This document shows positions 1 through 7,602 of a stretch of 64,000 nucleotides of DNA, one piece after another (within the stretch, counting starts at the first letter, position 1; each line of letters begins with the position of its first letter). The stretch spans positions 27,158 through 91,157 of the forward strand of contig CAKRMK010000009.1 of the NCBI GenBank assembly GCA_934364795.1, written 5' to 3'. The notes under the pieces are model-generated. The model saw only the letters and a list, made by a program, of their open reading frames with translations, was not told where the DNA came from and made no database searches. Position numbers and translations under genes: made by a program. The DNA comes from an uncultured Blautia sp. (GTDB lineage Bacteria; Bacillota; Clostridia; Lachnospirales; Lachnospiraceae).

Positions 1-3
1 AGC

Positions 4-297
4 ATGACGTACAGCCAGCTTGTAGCAAGTGCTGTTATGGTTTTGGCGGCAGGCGTTATTTATCTGGTAGCAGGTGTGGTCGGTGTGAAACAGGCCGGAA
101 ATGTGGAAAATGCCGGACTTTGTGTGGGAATGGGAATTCTTTTGATCGTAGAAGTGGTGGCAGAAGTGATTGTTACTGTGAACTTTGGAGAGTTTGATCC
201 TGCTTCTGTGATCCGTATGTTCATGTTTCCGGCAATTTACATGGTTGGAGCTGTGCTTAACTGGCAGGCAAAAACAGGAGAAAAGGCCGGTAAATAG
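4..297 (+). CDS. Partial small integral membrane protein, function unknown
   Basis: The frame is open to the left edge of the window. The first visible Met (position 4) runs almost directly into a hydrophobic segment, so the real start may lie upstream and the gene is probably truncated by the window. The 97 visible residues contain about three membrane segments (around residues 8-28, 38-60 and 70-87) separated by short polar loops, and end in a Lys/Gly-rich tail. I do not recognise a family. The gene is followed by a tRNA promoter about 50 bp downstream and shares no operon with later genes. It could be the last part of a longer multi-pass protein. Confidence 0.55.
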   Translation: MTYSQLVASAVMVLAAGVIYLVAGVVGVKQAGNVENAGLCVGMGILLIVEVVAEVIVTVNFGEFDPASVIRMFMFPAIYMVGAVLNWQAKTGEKAGK

Positions 298-346
298 TAT
301 GAAATGAATATACAAAAAAATAAATAAAAAAAATTTAAAAAAAGTG

Positions 347-375
347 TTGACAAAATAATAGGTATCGTGTAGAAT
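347..375 (+). promoter_or_regulatory. Sigma-70-type promoter of tRNA-Arg
   Basis: TTGACA at 347-352 and TAGAAT at 370-375 are separated by exactly 17 bp and preceded by an A-rich tract. The tRNA starts 56 nt after the -10. An almost identical A-rich plus GTGTTGACAAA arrangement precedes the tRNA-Pro at the other end of the window. Confidence 0.8.
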
Positions 376-430
376 ACTCATTGTTGCGAGGGAGAAACGC
401 AAGAGCGAAAGAAACTCGTAAGAATCAAAT

Positions 431-504
431 GTGTGTTTAGCTCAGCTGGATAGAGCGTTTGGCTACGGACCAAAAGGCCGGGGGTTCGAATCCTCTAACA
501 CACG
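431..504 (+). tRNA. tRNA-Arg (anticodon ACG)
   Basis: A full cloverleaf can be drawn. The acceptor stem is GTGTGTT/AACACAC (431-437 with 497-503) with discriminator G504. The D arm is GCTC/GAGC. The anticodon stem is TTTGG/CCAAA with loop CTACGGA, giving anticodon ACG, read as ICG for CGN arginine codons. The T arm has the standard TTCGAAT loop. The 3' CCA is not encoded. The tRNA stands alone between its own promoter and terminator. Confidence 0.95.
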
Positions 505-513
505 TAACTAAGA

Positions 514-551
514 AGCGGAATCATTGAGAAATCAGTGGTTCCGCTTTTTTT
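514..551 (+). terminator. Rho-independent terminator of tRNA-Arg
   Basis: AGCGGAATCA pairs with TGGTTCCGCT (one G-T wobble) around a 12-nt loop and is followed by a run of T. Confidence 0.85.
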
Positions 552-600
552 ATGCAACAGGAAATTCCGTTGGAATCTCTCGCTAAATAAAAAGCCCTCT

Positions 601-682
601 CGGACAGAGACACTCTGCGGCGGAAAGGCAGATGTCGCTCGAGGTGACCTGCTGCAGGCGGAAAATCCTGCAAATCAGCATC
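601..682 (+). ncRNA. Candidate structured RNA element, copy A
   Basis: One of three related elements in the window (others at 31123-31225 and 63600-63694). Visible pieces are a hairpin CAGAG-ACA-CTCTG, the conserved string GGCAGATGT, a weak hairpin GTCGC/GTGAC, and a terminal hairpin GCAGG/CCTGC enclosing CGGAAAAT. The same order and loop sequences recur in the other copies while stem bases change. No clear outer closing stem is visible in this copy. It could be an RNA or a palindromic DNA repeat. Strand is assigned from the common orientation of the conserved loops. Confidence 0.4.
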
Positions 683-732
683 CTTTCGTATAGTTTTCAC
701 TAAAATATTTCACGAAACAACGAAACTCCACA

Positions 733-753
733 AAATGAGAATTATTCTCATTT
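733..753. promoter_or_regulatory. Fur box upstream of the ABC exporter
   Basis: The 15-bp core TGAGAATTATTCTCA (736-750) is a perfect 7-1-7 palindrome and the symmetry extends three more bases on each side. This is the classical architecture of Fur-family operators. A Fur-family gene lies at 9947. The box sits about 130 bp before the exporter start. A further 11-bp inverted repeat (ATACTTCTTTT with AAAAGAAGTAT) follows at 755-787. Confidence 0.7.
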
Positions 754-798
754 ATACTTCTTTTCATTTTCGGATAAAAGAAGTATGATAAAAACAAG

Positions 799-812
799 TT
801 AGCATGAACTAA
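799..812. promoter_or_regulatory. DtxR-type operator (TTAG-N6-CTAA)
   Basis: TTAGCATGAACTAA at 799-812 fits the TTAG-N6-CTAA core of DtxR/IdeR boxes. The same pattern occurs upstream of feoA, feoB and the DUF2325 operon in this window. The site lies about 70 bp before the exporter gene. Confidence 0.55.
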
Positions 813-880
813 CATGCACGGGTAAAAAAGTTCTAAACAGATGCTTTTTTACAGGAACAAATTGACAGGGAGGAAAAGAG

Positions 881-1579
881 ATGTTTCTTGAAATCAAAGG
901 TTTGAAGAAAGGGTTTGGATCCGGGGACAGCAGGACGGAAGTTTTGCGGGGAATTGATTTCTCTGTGGAAAAAGGAGAATTCTGTGTCCTTCTTGGACCT
1001 TCCGGCTCCGGAAAATCCACACTTTTGAATATTATCGGTGGAATTGACGAACCGGATGAAGGCTATATTTCCATAAACGGTGAAAAAACAGGTGATATGA
1101 AAGAAAAAGCGCTGACTTTATATCGCCGGAAACATCTGGGATATGTATTTCAGATGTATAATCTGATTCCAAACTTAAATGTAAAAGAAAATATAGAAGT
1201 TGGGGCATATTTAAGTAATAAAGCACTGGATATTGACGAACTTCTTCATACTCTGGGGCTTTATGAACACAGGCATAAACTGCCTAACCAGCTTTCCGGA
1301 GGACAGCAGCAGAGAACAGCCATAGGCCGTGCCATTGTAAAAAATCCGGACATCCTTCTTTGTGATGAGCCAACTGGAGCACTGGATTACAACACCTCCA
1401 AGGAAATCCTTCGTCTTATTGAGCAGGTAAATCAGAAATACGGCAATACCATTATTATGGTTACGCACAATGATGCCATAAAAAATATGGCAGACCGTGT
1501 GGTGAAGCTCCGTGATGGTCAGATACGGAAAAACTATATGAATGAGTCCAAGGTCGCTGCTGTGGACCTTGACTGGTAA
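881..1579 (+). CDS. ABC transporter ATP-binding protein, MacB/LolD type
   Basis: A 232-residue nucleotide-binding subunit that would hydrolyse ATP on the inner face of the membrane to drive the FtsX-like permease encoded 11 bp downstream. Visible motifs are Walker [10 protein letters not shown] (about residues 40-48), the Q-loop region [11 protein letters not shown], signature LSGGQQQR, Walker [13 protein letters not shown] and the switch His in MVTHND. Members of this family act in lipoprotein or peptide export, antibiotic efflux or envelope stress, not usually in substrate import. The start follows a GGGAGG ribosome binding site. The upstream region carries both a Fur box and a DtxR-like box, so expression probably responds to iron. 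The substrate cannot be told from the sequence. Confidence 0.9.
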   Translation: MFLEIKGLKKGFGSGDSRTEVLRGIDFSVEKGEFCVLLGPSGSGKSTLLNIIGGIDEPDEGYISINGEKTGDMKEKALTLYRRKHLGYVFQMYNLIPNLNVKENIEVGAYLSNKALDIDELLHTLGLYEHRHKLPNQLSGGQQQRTAIGRAIVKNPDILLCDEPTGALDYNTSKEILRLIEQVNQKYGNTIIMVTHNDAIKNMADRVVKLRDGQIRKNYMNESKVAAVDLDW

Positions 1580-1590
1580 GGTGGTGCGCT

Positions 1591-3924
1591 ATGAAGAATC
1601 CATTGTGGAAACGCCTGCCAAGAGAGCTGAAAAGTGATTTTGGAAAATATATTGTAATCTTTTTGTTTATGACTCTGACTATTGGTTTTGTATCCGGATT
1701 TCTGGTTGCAGATGACAGTATGCTGGCAGCATATAACGAAAGCTTCGAAAAATATAATATTGAACATGGAAATTTTACCCTGTCTTCAAAAGTAAGCGAA
1801 AATACTCTGAAGAAAATTGAAGAAAAGGGAAATGTACGAATCTGCGAAAATTTTTACAGGGATGAACCTGTGGATGCAGATATGGACGGAAACGAAGATG
1901 GCACAATGCGAATTTACGCAGACCGTACAGACATGGATCTTGTGTGCCTGATGGATGGAAAAATGCCCGCCACAAATGCTGAGATTGCCATTGACCGCAT
2001 GTATGCAGATAACAACAGCCTGAAAATTGGCGATAAAATTAAAATCGCAGGGGAGGAACTGTCTGTAACAGGATTGGTAGCGTTATCCGACTATAGTTGT
2101 TTATTTTCCGATAATAATGACATGATGTTTGATTCTGTAAAATTTGGTGTTGCCATTATGACAGAAGAGGGGGCTGAAAGCTTCGGAACCACCCATCTGG
2201 AGTACCGCTATGCCTATCAGTATGACCAGGAACCGGCGGATGATACCCAGGCAAAAGAAATGTCAGAGGATTTCCTTGAAGTACTGGTAAAATATGAAAG
2301 TGTAACTGGCTTTATTCCCGGATATGCAAACCAGGCAATTCATTTTACAGGTGAAGATATGGGCGGTGACAAGGCTATGGTAGAGGTGCTTTTGTACATT
2401 CTTATTGTGATCATTGCCTTTGTATTTGCTGTGACAACAAATAATACGATTACCAAGGAAGCATCTGTAATCGGAACCCTGAGAGCTTCCGGGTATTCAA
2501 GAGGAGAACTTCTGCGCCATTATATTTCCTTGCCAGTCATAATTACAATTCTGGCAGCCGTCCTTGGAAATGTTCTTGGCTACACATCATTTAAAGACCT
2601 GTGTGCGGGAATGTACTATGGCAGCTACAGTCTTCCTACTTATGAAACAAGATGGAATGCAGATGCATTTTTGCTTACCACAGTGGTTCCTGTTGCATTA
2701 ATGATGGTAATCAATCTGGTGCTGATATCAGCCAAGCTGCGCCTGTCACCACTTAAATTCCTTCGCCATGATTTGAGCACCTCCAAAAGGAAAAAAGCGG
2801 TGCGTCTTCCAAACTTTAAATTTTTCAACCGTTTCCGTCTGCGGATTGTGCTGCAGAACAAATCAAGTTATCTCACACTTTTTGTGGGAATCTTTTTTGC
2901 AAACGTTCTGCTTTTGTTTGGAATGATGATGAAGCCACTTCTGGATCATTATCAGGAGGAAATTGTGGCAAATATGATTGCTCCTTACCAGTATGTTTTA
3001 AATGTGCCGGAAGAGCCGGAGGAAGACGAAAAGTACACCATAATGGGAATGCTGGAGAAATTTATGACTCCATCCCTGAAAACAAATGAAGAATCAGCAG
3101 AAAAGTTCTGCATGGAATCTGTGAAAAATGTAGTGCCGGGACAGGACGGTGAGGGAATCACTGTCTATGGAATTGTGGAAGACAGTAAGTATGTCAGCGA
3201 AGAAATGCCTTCAGACGGTGTCCTGATTTCAGATGGTTATGCCGAAAAATATAAGGTAAAAACAGGAGATACCATTTTGCTGAAGGAATCTTACGGAAGT
3301 AAGGAATATGAAATGACAGTTCGGGGAATCTATAAATATCCAGGTGCGCTGACTGTATTTATGCCAATTACCTCTTTTCGGGATACTTTTGAGAAAAATG
3401 AAGATTACTTTAATGGCTATTTTTCGCAGGAAAAAATCAAAGATCTGGATGAAGAGCTGATCGCGGCTACGATCACAGAGGATGACCTGACAAAAGTAAG
3501 CCGTCAGCTGGATGTTTCCATGGGTGAAATGTTCCACTTGATTAATGTATTTGCTGTGGTTCTGTTTGCACTTTTGATTTATCTGCTTACCAAGCTGATT
3601 ATTGAAAAAAATGCTACGGCAATTTCCATGGTAAAAATTCTGGGATATGAAAATAAAGAAATTATCAGCCTTTATCTTACTTCCACTACGTGGGTGGTTG
3701 TAGGCTCTATTTTGCTTAGCCTTTTATTGTCTACCTGGACCATATATGGCATTTATGGCTATCTGATGTCTTCTTTTTCAGGCTGGCTTACCCTGTATCT
3801 GAAACCGGCTGTTTATCCGGAGATGTTTGCCATGGGAATGGGGGCGTATGTACTGGTGGCTGTATTGCAGTTCAGAAGAATAAAGAAAATTCCTATGGAT
3901 GTTGCATTAAAAAATGTAGAATAG
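1591..3924 (+). CDS. FtsX-like ABC transporter permease
   Basis: A 777-residue permease with the duplicated FtsX/MacB layout. There is an N-terminal membrane helix (about 19-41), a large extracellular domain, three helices around 265-375, then a second helix (about 425-445), a second extracellular domain and three helices near the C-terminus (about 648-770). It is cotranscribed with and would be energised by the ATPase just upstream. The Met start at 1591 follows a GGTGG sequence that overlaps the end of the ATPase gene. The combination of two extracellular domains with one permease chain matches single-permease exporters of Firmicutes. An iron-regulated role is inferred only from the operators upstream. 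Confidence 0.88.
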   Translation: MKNPLWKRLPRELKSDFGKYIVIFLFMTLTIGFVSGFLVADDSMLAAYNESFEKYNIEHGNFTLSSKVSENTLKKIEEKGNVRICENFYRDEPVDADMDGNEDGTMRIYADRTDMDLVCLMDGKMPATNAEIAIDRMYADNNSLKIGDKIKIAGEELSVTGLVALSDYSCLFSDNNDMMFDSVKFGVAIMTEEGAESFGTTHLEYRYAYQYDQEPADDTQAKEMSEDFLEVLVKYESVTGFIPGYANQAIHFTGEDMGGDKAMVEVLLYILIVIIAFVFAVTTNNTITKEASVIGTLRASGYSRGELLRHYISLPVIITILAAVLGNVLGYTSFKDLCAGMYYGSYSLPTYETRWNADAFLLTTVVPVALMMVINLVLISAKLRLSPLKFLRHDLSTSKRKKAVRLPNFKFFNRFRLRIVLQNKSSYLTLFVGIFFANVLLLFGMMMKPLLDHYQEEIVANMIAPYQYVLNVPEEPEEDEKYTIMGMLEKFMTPSLKTNEESAEKFCMESVKNVVPGQDGEGITVYGIVEDSKYVSEEMPSDGVLISDGYAEKYKVKTGDTILLKESYGSKEYEMTVRGIYKYPGALTVFMPITSFRDTFEKNEDYFNGYFSQEKIKDLDEELIAATITEDDLTKVSRQLDVSMGEMFHLINVFAVVLFALLIYLLTKLIIEKNATAISMVKILGYENKEIISLYLTSTTWVVVGSILLSLLLSTWTIYGIYGYLMSSFSGWLTLYLKPAVYPEMFAMGMGAYVLVAVLQFRRIKKIPMDVALKNVE

Positions 3925-3961
3925 GGAAAATACAAATAGAATATTTAGATCTTATGAATGC

Positions 3962-3995
3962 AGGCTTCCGGATTTTCCGGGAGCCTTGCTGTTTC
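3962..3995 (+). terminator. Probable terminator after the ABC exporter
   Basis: AGGCTTCCGG pairs with CCGGGAGCCT around a short T-rich loop, followed by a weak T-rich stretch. The rest of the 250-bp gap to the malic enzyme shows only AT-rich DNA with a likely promoter. Confidence 0.55.
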
Positions 3996-4180
3996 CCTAA
4001 TTATTGAGAGATTTATTCATATTTTCATGTTGTGATTTCAGGCAGTTTCGTATATACTTGCATATGTAGCCCAAGTGGATATTTTGTATCCGAAAGCTGG
4101 CACTCTTGAGATTTTTATAAGTATAAAAATAAATCTTTTGGAGCCGGTTGTAAATTATTTTTTCAGAAGGAGATACGAAC

Positions 4181-5365
4181 ATGGATTACGCAAAAGAATC
4201 CTTAAAAATGCACTATGAGTTAAAAGGTAAAATTGAAGTTGTTTCAAGAGCAAAGGTTGATTCCAAGGATGCTTTAAGCCTTGCTTATACTCCAGGTGTA
4301 GCACAGCCTTGCCTTGAGATTCAGAAAGATATTAATAAAAGCTACGAACTTACCAGACGCTGGAATACAGTTGCTGTTGTAACAGATGGTACTGCAGTTC
4401 TGGGACTTGGCGATATCGGCCCGGAGGCTGGTATGCCGGTTATGGAAGGCAAGTGCGTTCTGTTTAAAGAGTTTGGTGATGTAGATGCTATTCCTCTTTG
4501 TGTACGCAGTAAAGATGTAGATGAGATTGTCCAGACTGTACGCCTTCTGGCAGGCAGCTTCGGCGGAGTAAACCTGGAAGATATTTCTGCACCAAGATGC
4601 TTTGAAATTGAGAAGAAACTGAAAGAATGCTGTGATATCCCGATTTTCCACGATGACCAGCATGGTACAGCCGTTATTACTCTTGCAGGTGTGCTGAATG
4701 CCCTGAAGGTTGTTGGAAAGAAAATTGAGGACGTTAAGATCGTTACTTCCGGAGCTGGAGCAGCTGGTATTGCGATTATCAAACTTCTTATTTCCATGGG
4801 ACTTAAGAATGTTATCATGACTGACCGTAAAGGTGCTATTTACGAAGGCCGTGAGGGGCTGAACCCGATTAAAGAAGAAATGGCGAAGATCACCAACGCA
4901 AATCATGAAAAAGGAACTTTAAGTGAAGTGATCAAGGGAGCAGATATCTTTATCGGTGTTTCCGCACCGGGCACTCTGACCGCAGATATGGTTCGTACCA
5001 TGGCAAAAGATCCGATCATTTTTGCATGCGCCAACCCGACTCCGGAGATTTTCCCGGAAGAGGCAAAGGCAGCAGGAGCTGCTGTTGTATCTACAGGACG
5101 TTCTGATTACCCGAACCAGGTAAACAACGTACTTTGTTTCCCTGGAATTTTCCGTGGAGCACTGGATGTACGTGCTTCTGATATCAACGATGAGATGAAG
5201 ATTGCAGCAGCTTATGCAATTGCAGGTCTTGTAAGTGATGAAGAGCTGTGTGCAGATTATATCCTTCCGGCAGCTTTTGATTCCAGAGTAAAGGATGCAG
5301 TTGCAAAAGCAACAGCAGAAGCAGCTATTAAGAGCGGTGTAGCTAGTACAGCGAATATTAAGTAA
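4181..5365 (+). CDS. NAD(P)-dependent malic enzyme
   Basis: Oxidative decarboxylation of malate to pyruvate and CO2 in the cytoplasm. The 394-residue length is typical of the short bacterial single-domain enzymes that lack a phosphotransacetylase tail. Visible family motifs are LAYTPGVAQPC near residue 30, the metal-binding region around VMEGKCVLFKEFGD, the FHDDQHGTAV segment, and the Rossmann loop GAGAAGIAI of the cofactor domain. A good AGAAGGAG ribosome binding site precedes Met 4181. The gene is monocistronic, followed by a palindromic repeat and a terminator shared with the convergent peptidase gene. Cofactor preference cannot be fixed by eye. Confidence 0.93.
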   Translation: MDYAKESLKMHYELKGKIEVVSRAKVDSKDALSLAYTPGVAQPCLEIQKDINKSYELTRRWNTVAVVTDGTAVLGLGDIGPEAGMPVMEGKCVLFKEFGDVDAIPLCVRSKDVDEIVQTVRLLAGSFGGVNLEDISAPRCFEIEKKLKECCDIPIFHDDQHGTAVITLAGVLNALKVVGKKIEDVKIVTSGAGAAGIAIIKLLISMGLKNVIMTDRKGAIYEGREGLNPIKEEMAKITNANHEKGTLSEVIKGADIFIGVSAPGTLTADMVRTMAKDPIIFACANPTPEIFPEEAKAAGAAVVSTGRSDYPNQVNNVLCFPGIFRGALDVRASDINDEMKIAAAYAIAGLVSDEELCADYILPAAFDSRVKDAVAKATAEAAIKSGVASTANIK

Positions 5366-5370
5366 CTGCC

Positions 5371-5480
5371 ATATTGACTTGTCTGATTTTTCATCTGCCG
5401 CGTTGTCGTCAATCGCCGTAGCCACCGCTACGCCTCATTCCTCCGCCTTGCATATGAAGAAATCATCCAGCGTCAATATA
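5371..5480. repeat. Palindromic repeat with ATATTGAC ends
   Basis: ATATTGAC at 5371-5378 is matched by GTCAATAT at 5472-5479, and TGATTTTTCAT near the left end is matched by ATGAAGAAATCA near the right. The inner block GTTGTCGTCAATCGCCGTAG and following bases recur in inverted orientation at 51302-51366 and in degraded form inside 54539-54741. Confidence 0.6.
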
Positions 5481-5503
5481 GCAGAAACTTAATTTTCGCT
5501 GTA

Positions 5504-5578
5504 CTAGAATCTAAAGCTTCAATTGCCTGCAAATTGTGACGCACATCTTGCAGAAAGCCTTTGGGCGGCACGGTTTAG
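5504..5578. repeat. TTAGAGCRTG repeat family, degraded copy
   Basis: The central string CACATCTTGCAGAAAGCC is the complement of the core seen in the copies at 32659 and 54576. The ends (TAGAATCTAA, CGGTTTA) are decayed. Confidence 0.5.
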
Positions 5579-5612
5579 GATACCAACTTTTACAGGTATA
5601 ACAGACAAAATC

Positions 5613-5674
5613 AAAAAGCAGAAAACATAAAGGAGAAAAAATTCCCTGATATGTTTTCTGCTTTTTATTTTTTT
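5613..5674. terminator. Bidirectional terminator between convergent genes
   Basis: AAAAAGCAGAAAACAT (5613-5628) pairs with ATGTTTTCTGCTTTTT, with a T run on the plus strand and an A run on the left that serves the minus strand. It serves the malic enzyme gene (plus) and lies next to the stop of the S66 peptidase (minus). Confidence 0.75.
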
Positions 5675-5681
5675 AAACTTT

Positions 5682-6566
5682 TTAAAGATTTTTATAAATC
5701 CGTGCATTTGCCTCCCCGGAATACAGCTTCAGGTGATGACCAATGCGGATCGCCTTGGAATCTGTGCCGTGCCCGATCAGAGAAGTGCGTGCTATAGGCG
5801 TTTTTTTCTCCGCAAATTCCAGAATAAGCTGTGACATATCCGGATGGCATTCTGATTGTTCCATCTGGGTAAAGGTTCCAAGCAAAATTCCGTTTACTTT
5901 TTTAAAAGCACCAATCTGGCTAAGCTGGCTTAGGTAAGTGACCATCTGGGGAACTTTTCCGCCCCAGGCTTCCAGAAGAAGGATTTTCTCGCGCATATCC
6001 GGCCAGAACTGTGTACCTGCAAGTTTTAAAAGACAGCGGATATTGCCGCCAACCACCATCCCCTCCATGTGGGAACCTCGGATAAATTCACAGGGAAAAT
6101 CATAAAGTGCAGAAGTCCCGCCGAGGACTGTGCCAAGGAAATCTGTGATCTGCTGCTGGCTGTGTTCATAAGTGAGATTCCGTATCTGATAAAGTACAGA
6201 AGCTTTACCTGTGCGTGCGTAGATGGCATTTAAAACGGTGGTAAGATCACTGTACCCCCAGAAATGCTTTTTCGCATAAGCAATAGTCTGGAAATCCAGA
6301 TAAGGCAGAATTTCATTTGCCATATCACCGCCAGATACATCAAAAATTTCTTCAATTGTGTCGTCTCTGTAAAAATCCATCAGCGCATCAGCCCGCTGTC
6401 TGGCAGTTCCGGCATAGCCGTTTCCATCCCCGTAAAGATAAGGACTAAGTACCGGTTCAAATCCGGAGCGCTGCAGAATCTGAACCAGCATATTGATAGT
6501 ATCTGCCTGGTTTTCCAAAAGTCCATTGGAGCAACAGACAATTCCGATTTTACTTCCCTGCTTCAT
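5682..6566 (-). CDS. LD-carboxypeptidase / MccF-like peptidase, family S66
   Basis: A serine peptidase of family S66, which either trims the terminal D-Ala from murein tetrapeptides (LdcA) or cleaves microcin C-type nucleotide peptides (MccF). The chain opens with the family N-terminus GSKIGIVCCSNG. The nucleophile Ser lies in GYSDLTTVLNAIY, the Glu in LLLEAWGG and the His in GHGTDSKAIRIG. At 294 residues it has the normal family length. Met at 6566 was chosen because an AAAGGA ribosome binding site precedes it at proper spacing, while the longer reading would begin inside a dispersed repeat. The gene stands alone. Cytoplasmic location is inferred from the lack of a signal peptide. LdcA and MccF roles cannot be separated here. 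Confidence 0.85.
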   Translation of the reverse strand: MKQGSKIGIVCCSNGLLENQADTINMLVQILQRSGFEPVLSPYLYGDGNGYAGTARQRADALMDFYRDDTIEEIFDVSGGDMANEILPYLDFQTIAYAKKHFWGYSDLTTVLNAIYARTGKASVLYQIRNLTYEHSQQQITDFLGTVLGGTSALYDFPCEFIRGSHMEGMVVGGNIRCLLKLAGTQFWPDMREKILLLEAWGGKVPQMVTYLSQLSQIGAFKKVNGILLGTFTQMEQSECHPDMSQLILEFAEKKTPIARTSLIGHGTDSKAIRIGHHLKLYSGEANARIYKNL

Positions 6567-6584
6567 GTATGAAATCCTTTCTCC

Positions 6585-6643
6585 AGAGCGTGCCAAAAAA
6601 TCATTTCCGCAATCTGCGGAAAGCCTTTTTCAAACGTGCTCTA
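6585..6643. repeat. MITE-like repeat, TTAGAGCRTG family
   Basis: AGAGCGTGCC at the left is matched by the complementary ACGTGCTCT at the right, enclosing CATTTCCGCAATCTGCGG and AAAGCCTTTTTCAAA. It abuts the start region of the S66 peptidase gene. Confidence 0.65.
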
Positions 6644-6800
6644 AGATACTGATATTTTATGCGTATTTCTTACATTATAAACAATATTTTCTTATAATTC
6701 TACTGTTCCCACAAAGATCTTCGAAACATTTTCAAAAAAATATCAGCAAATTCTACGAAATTTTTCTGGAAAAAAGTGAGAAAAAAGTGCAAATAAATTA

Positions 6801-6831
6801 TTGACAGCTTATATAAATTAGAATATACTAA
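6801..6831 (+). promoter_or_regulatory. feo promoter with DtxR-type operator over the -10
   Basis: TTGACA (6801-6806), a 17-bp spacer and TATACT (6824-6829) form a consensus promoter. The palindrome TTAGAATATACTAA (6818-6831), matching TTAG-N6-CTAA, covers the -10 completely, the expected place for a metal-dependent repressor. Confidence 0.75.
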
Positions 6832-6885
6832 TCAACGTAAGTGAAACATAATAATAAATAGGTGTTTCTATAACACAGAGGAAGG

Positions 6886-7104
6886 ATGAATATGATGCCG
6901 TTATCAATGGTAAACGAAGGAGAGCCGCAGGTGATCAAAAAAGTCGGCGGTAAAGAAGAAACCCGTAAATTCCTTGAGAATCTCGGATTCGTACAGGGAG
7001 GAACTGTAACCGTTGTAAGTGAGATTGGCGGTAACCTGATCGTGAATGTTAAGGATTCCAGAGTTGCCATTGGAAAGGATATGGCAAGTCGGATCATAGT
7101 CTGA
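6886..7104 (+). CDS. feoA: FeoA-family protein (first copy)
   Basis: A 72-residue SH3-like cytoplasmic protein of the ferrous iron uptake system. FeoA proteins bind or modulate the FeoB transporter. Family features are the pattern ENLGFVQGGTVTVVSEIGGNLIVNVKDSRVAIGKDMA ending in the usual IIV tail (quoted positions about 35-72). GAGGAAGG lies directly before Met 6886, so Met 6892 or 6895 is an equally likely start. It is the first gene of feoA-feoA-feoB, with 26 bp to the next feoA, and is controlled by the promoter/operator at 6801-6831. Confidence 0.9.
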   Translation: MNMMPLSMVNEGEPQVIKKVGGKEETRKFLENLGFVQGGTVTVVSEIGGNLIVNVKDSRVAIGKDMASRIIV

Positions 7105-7130
7105 AATCCAGGGAAAAGGAGTCTAGTATT

Positions 7131-7352
7131 ATGAAAACATTACGGCAAGTTGGCGTAGGCCAGACTGTCACAGTGAAAAGACTGCATGGCGAAGGTCCGG
7201 TAAAGAGACGTATTATGGACATGGGAATCACTAAGGGAGTATCTATTTATGTTCGTAAAGTTGCACCGCTTGGAGATCCTATCGAAGTAACCGTAAGGGA
7301 TTATGAGCTGTCCCTTAGAAAAGCCGATGCAGAAATGATCGAAGTAGAGTAA
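7131..7352 (+). CDS. feoA: FeoA-family protein (second copy)
   Basis: A 73-residue FeoA domain protein of the more canonical type, with VKRLHGEGPVKRRIMDMGI in the first half and PIEVTVRDYELSLRK followed by a short acidic tail. It lies between the first feoA and feoB, so the locus has two different FeoA proteins per FeoB, as in many Clostridia. It probably assists FeoB-mediated Fe(II) import at the cytoplasmic side of the membrane. The 250-bp gap to feoB holds a DtxR-type site and short AT-rich hairpins, so feoB may have its own promoter. Confidence 0.92.
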   Translation: MKTLRQVGVGQTVTVKRLHGEGPVKRRIMDMGITKGVSIYVRKVAPLGDPIEVTVRDYELSLRKADAEMIEVE

Positions 7353-7459
7353 TCACTGTACCAGTTATAGTACTTTACTTCCGGGCTGCACAAAAATGTG
7401 TGGCAGTAAATTGCATATTCTGCAGAAATGGGAATAGGCAATTTTTTTTACCACATAGG

Positions 7460-7473
7460 TTAGCAACAGCTAA
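7460..7473. promoter_or_regulatory. DtxR-type operator upstream of feoB
   Basis: TTAGCAACAGCTAA at 7460-7473 is a TTAG-N6-CTAA palindrome. A second half-like GCTAACATATG follows at 7489-7499. Confidence 0.6.
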
Positions 7474-7602
7474 TGAAAAGACTGATATGCTAACATATGA
7501 AAGCTGATTAGAACAATCGGCAGTGGCAGGCAACTAAGATAAGGAGCCTATGCCAAACAGAAAATGAAACAGAAAATCTGGAAAGAAAGAGGAGGCATGA
7601 AA

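Noticed and set aside
601..682. Glycine, c-di-GMP or cobalamin riboswitch
   Set aside because: The expected invariant blocks of those classes are absent; only the general hairpin layout is similar.
4274..4906. Long minus-strand open frame of 210 codons inside the malic enzyme gene
   Set aside because: It is fully antisense to a conserved enzyme, has Cys/Ser/Asn-rich composition typical of reverse reading, and no ribosome binding site.
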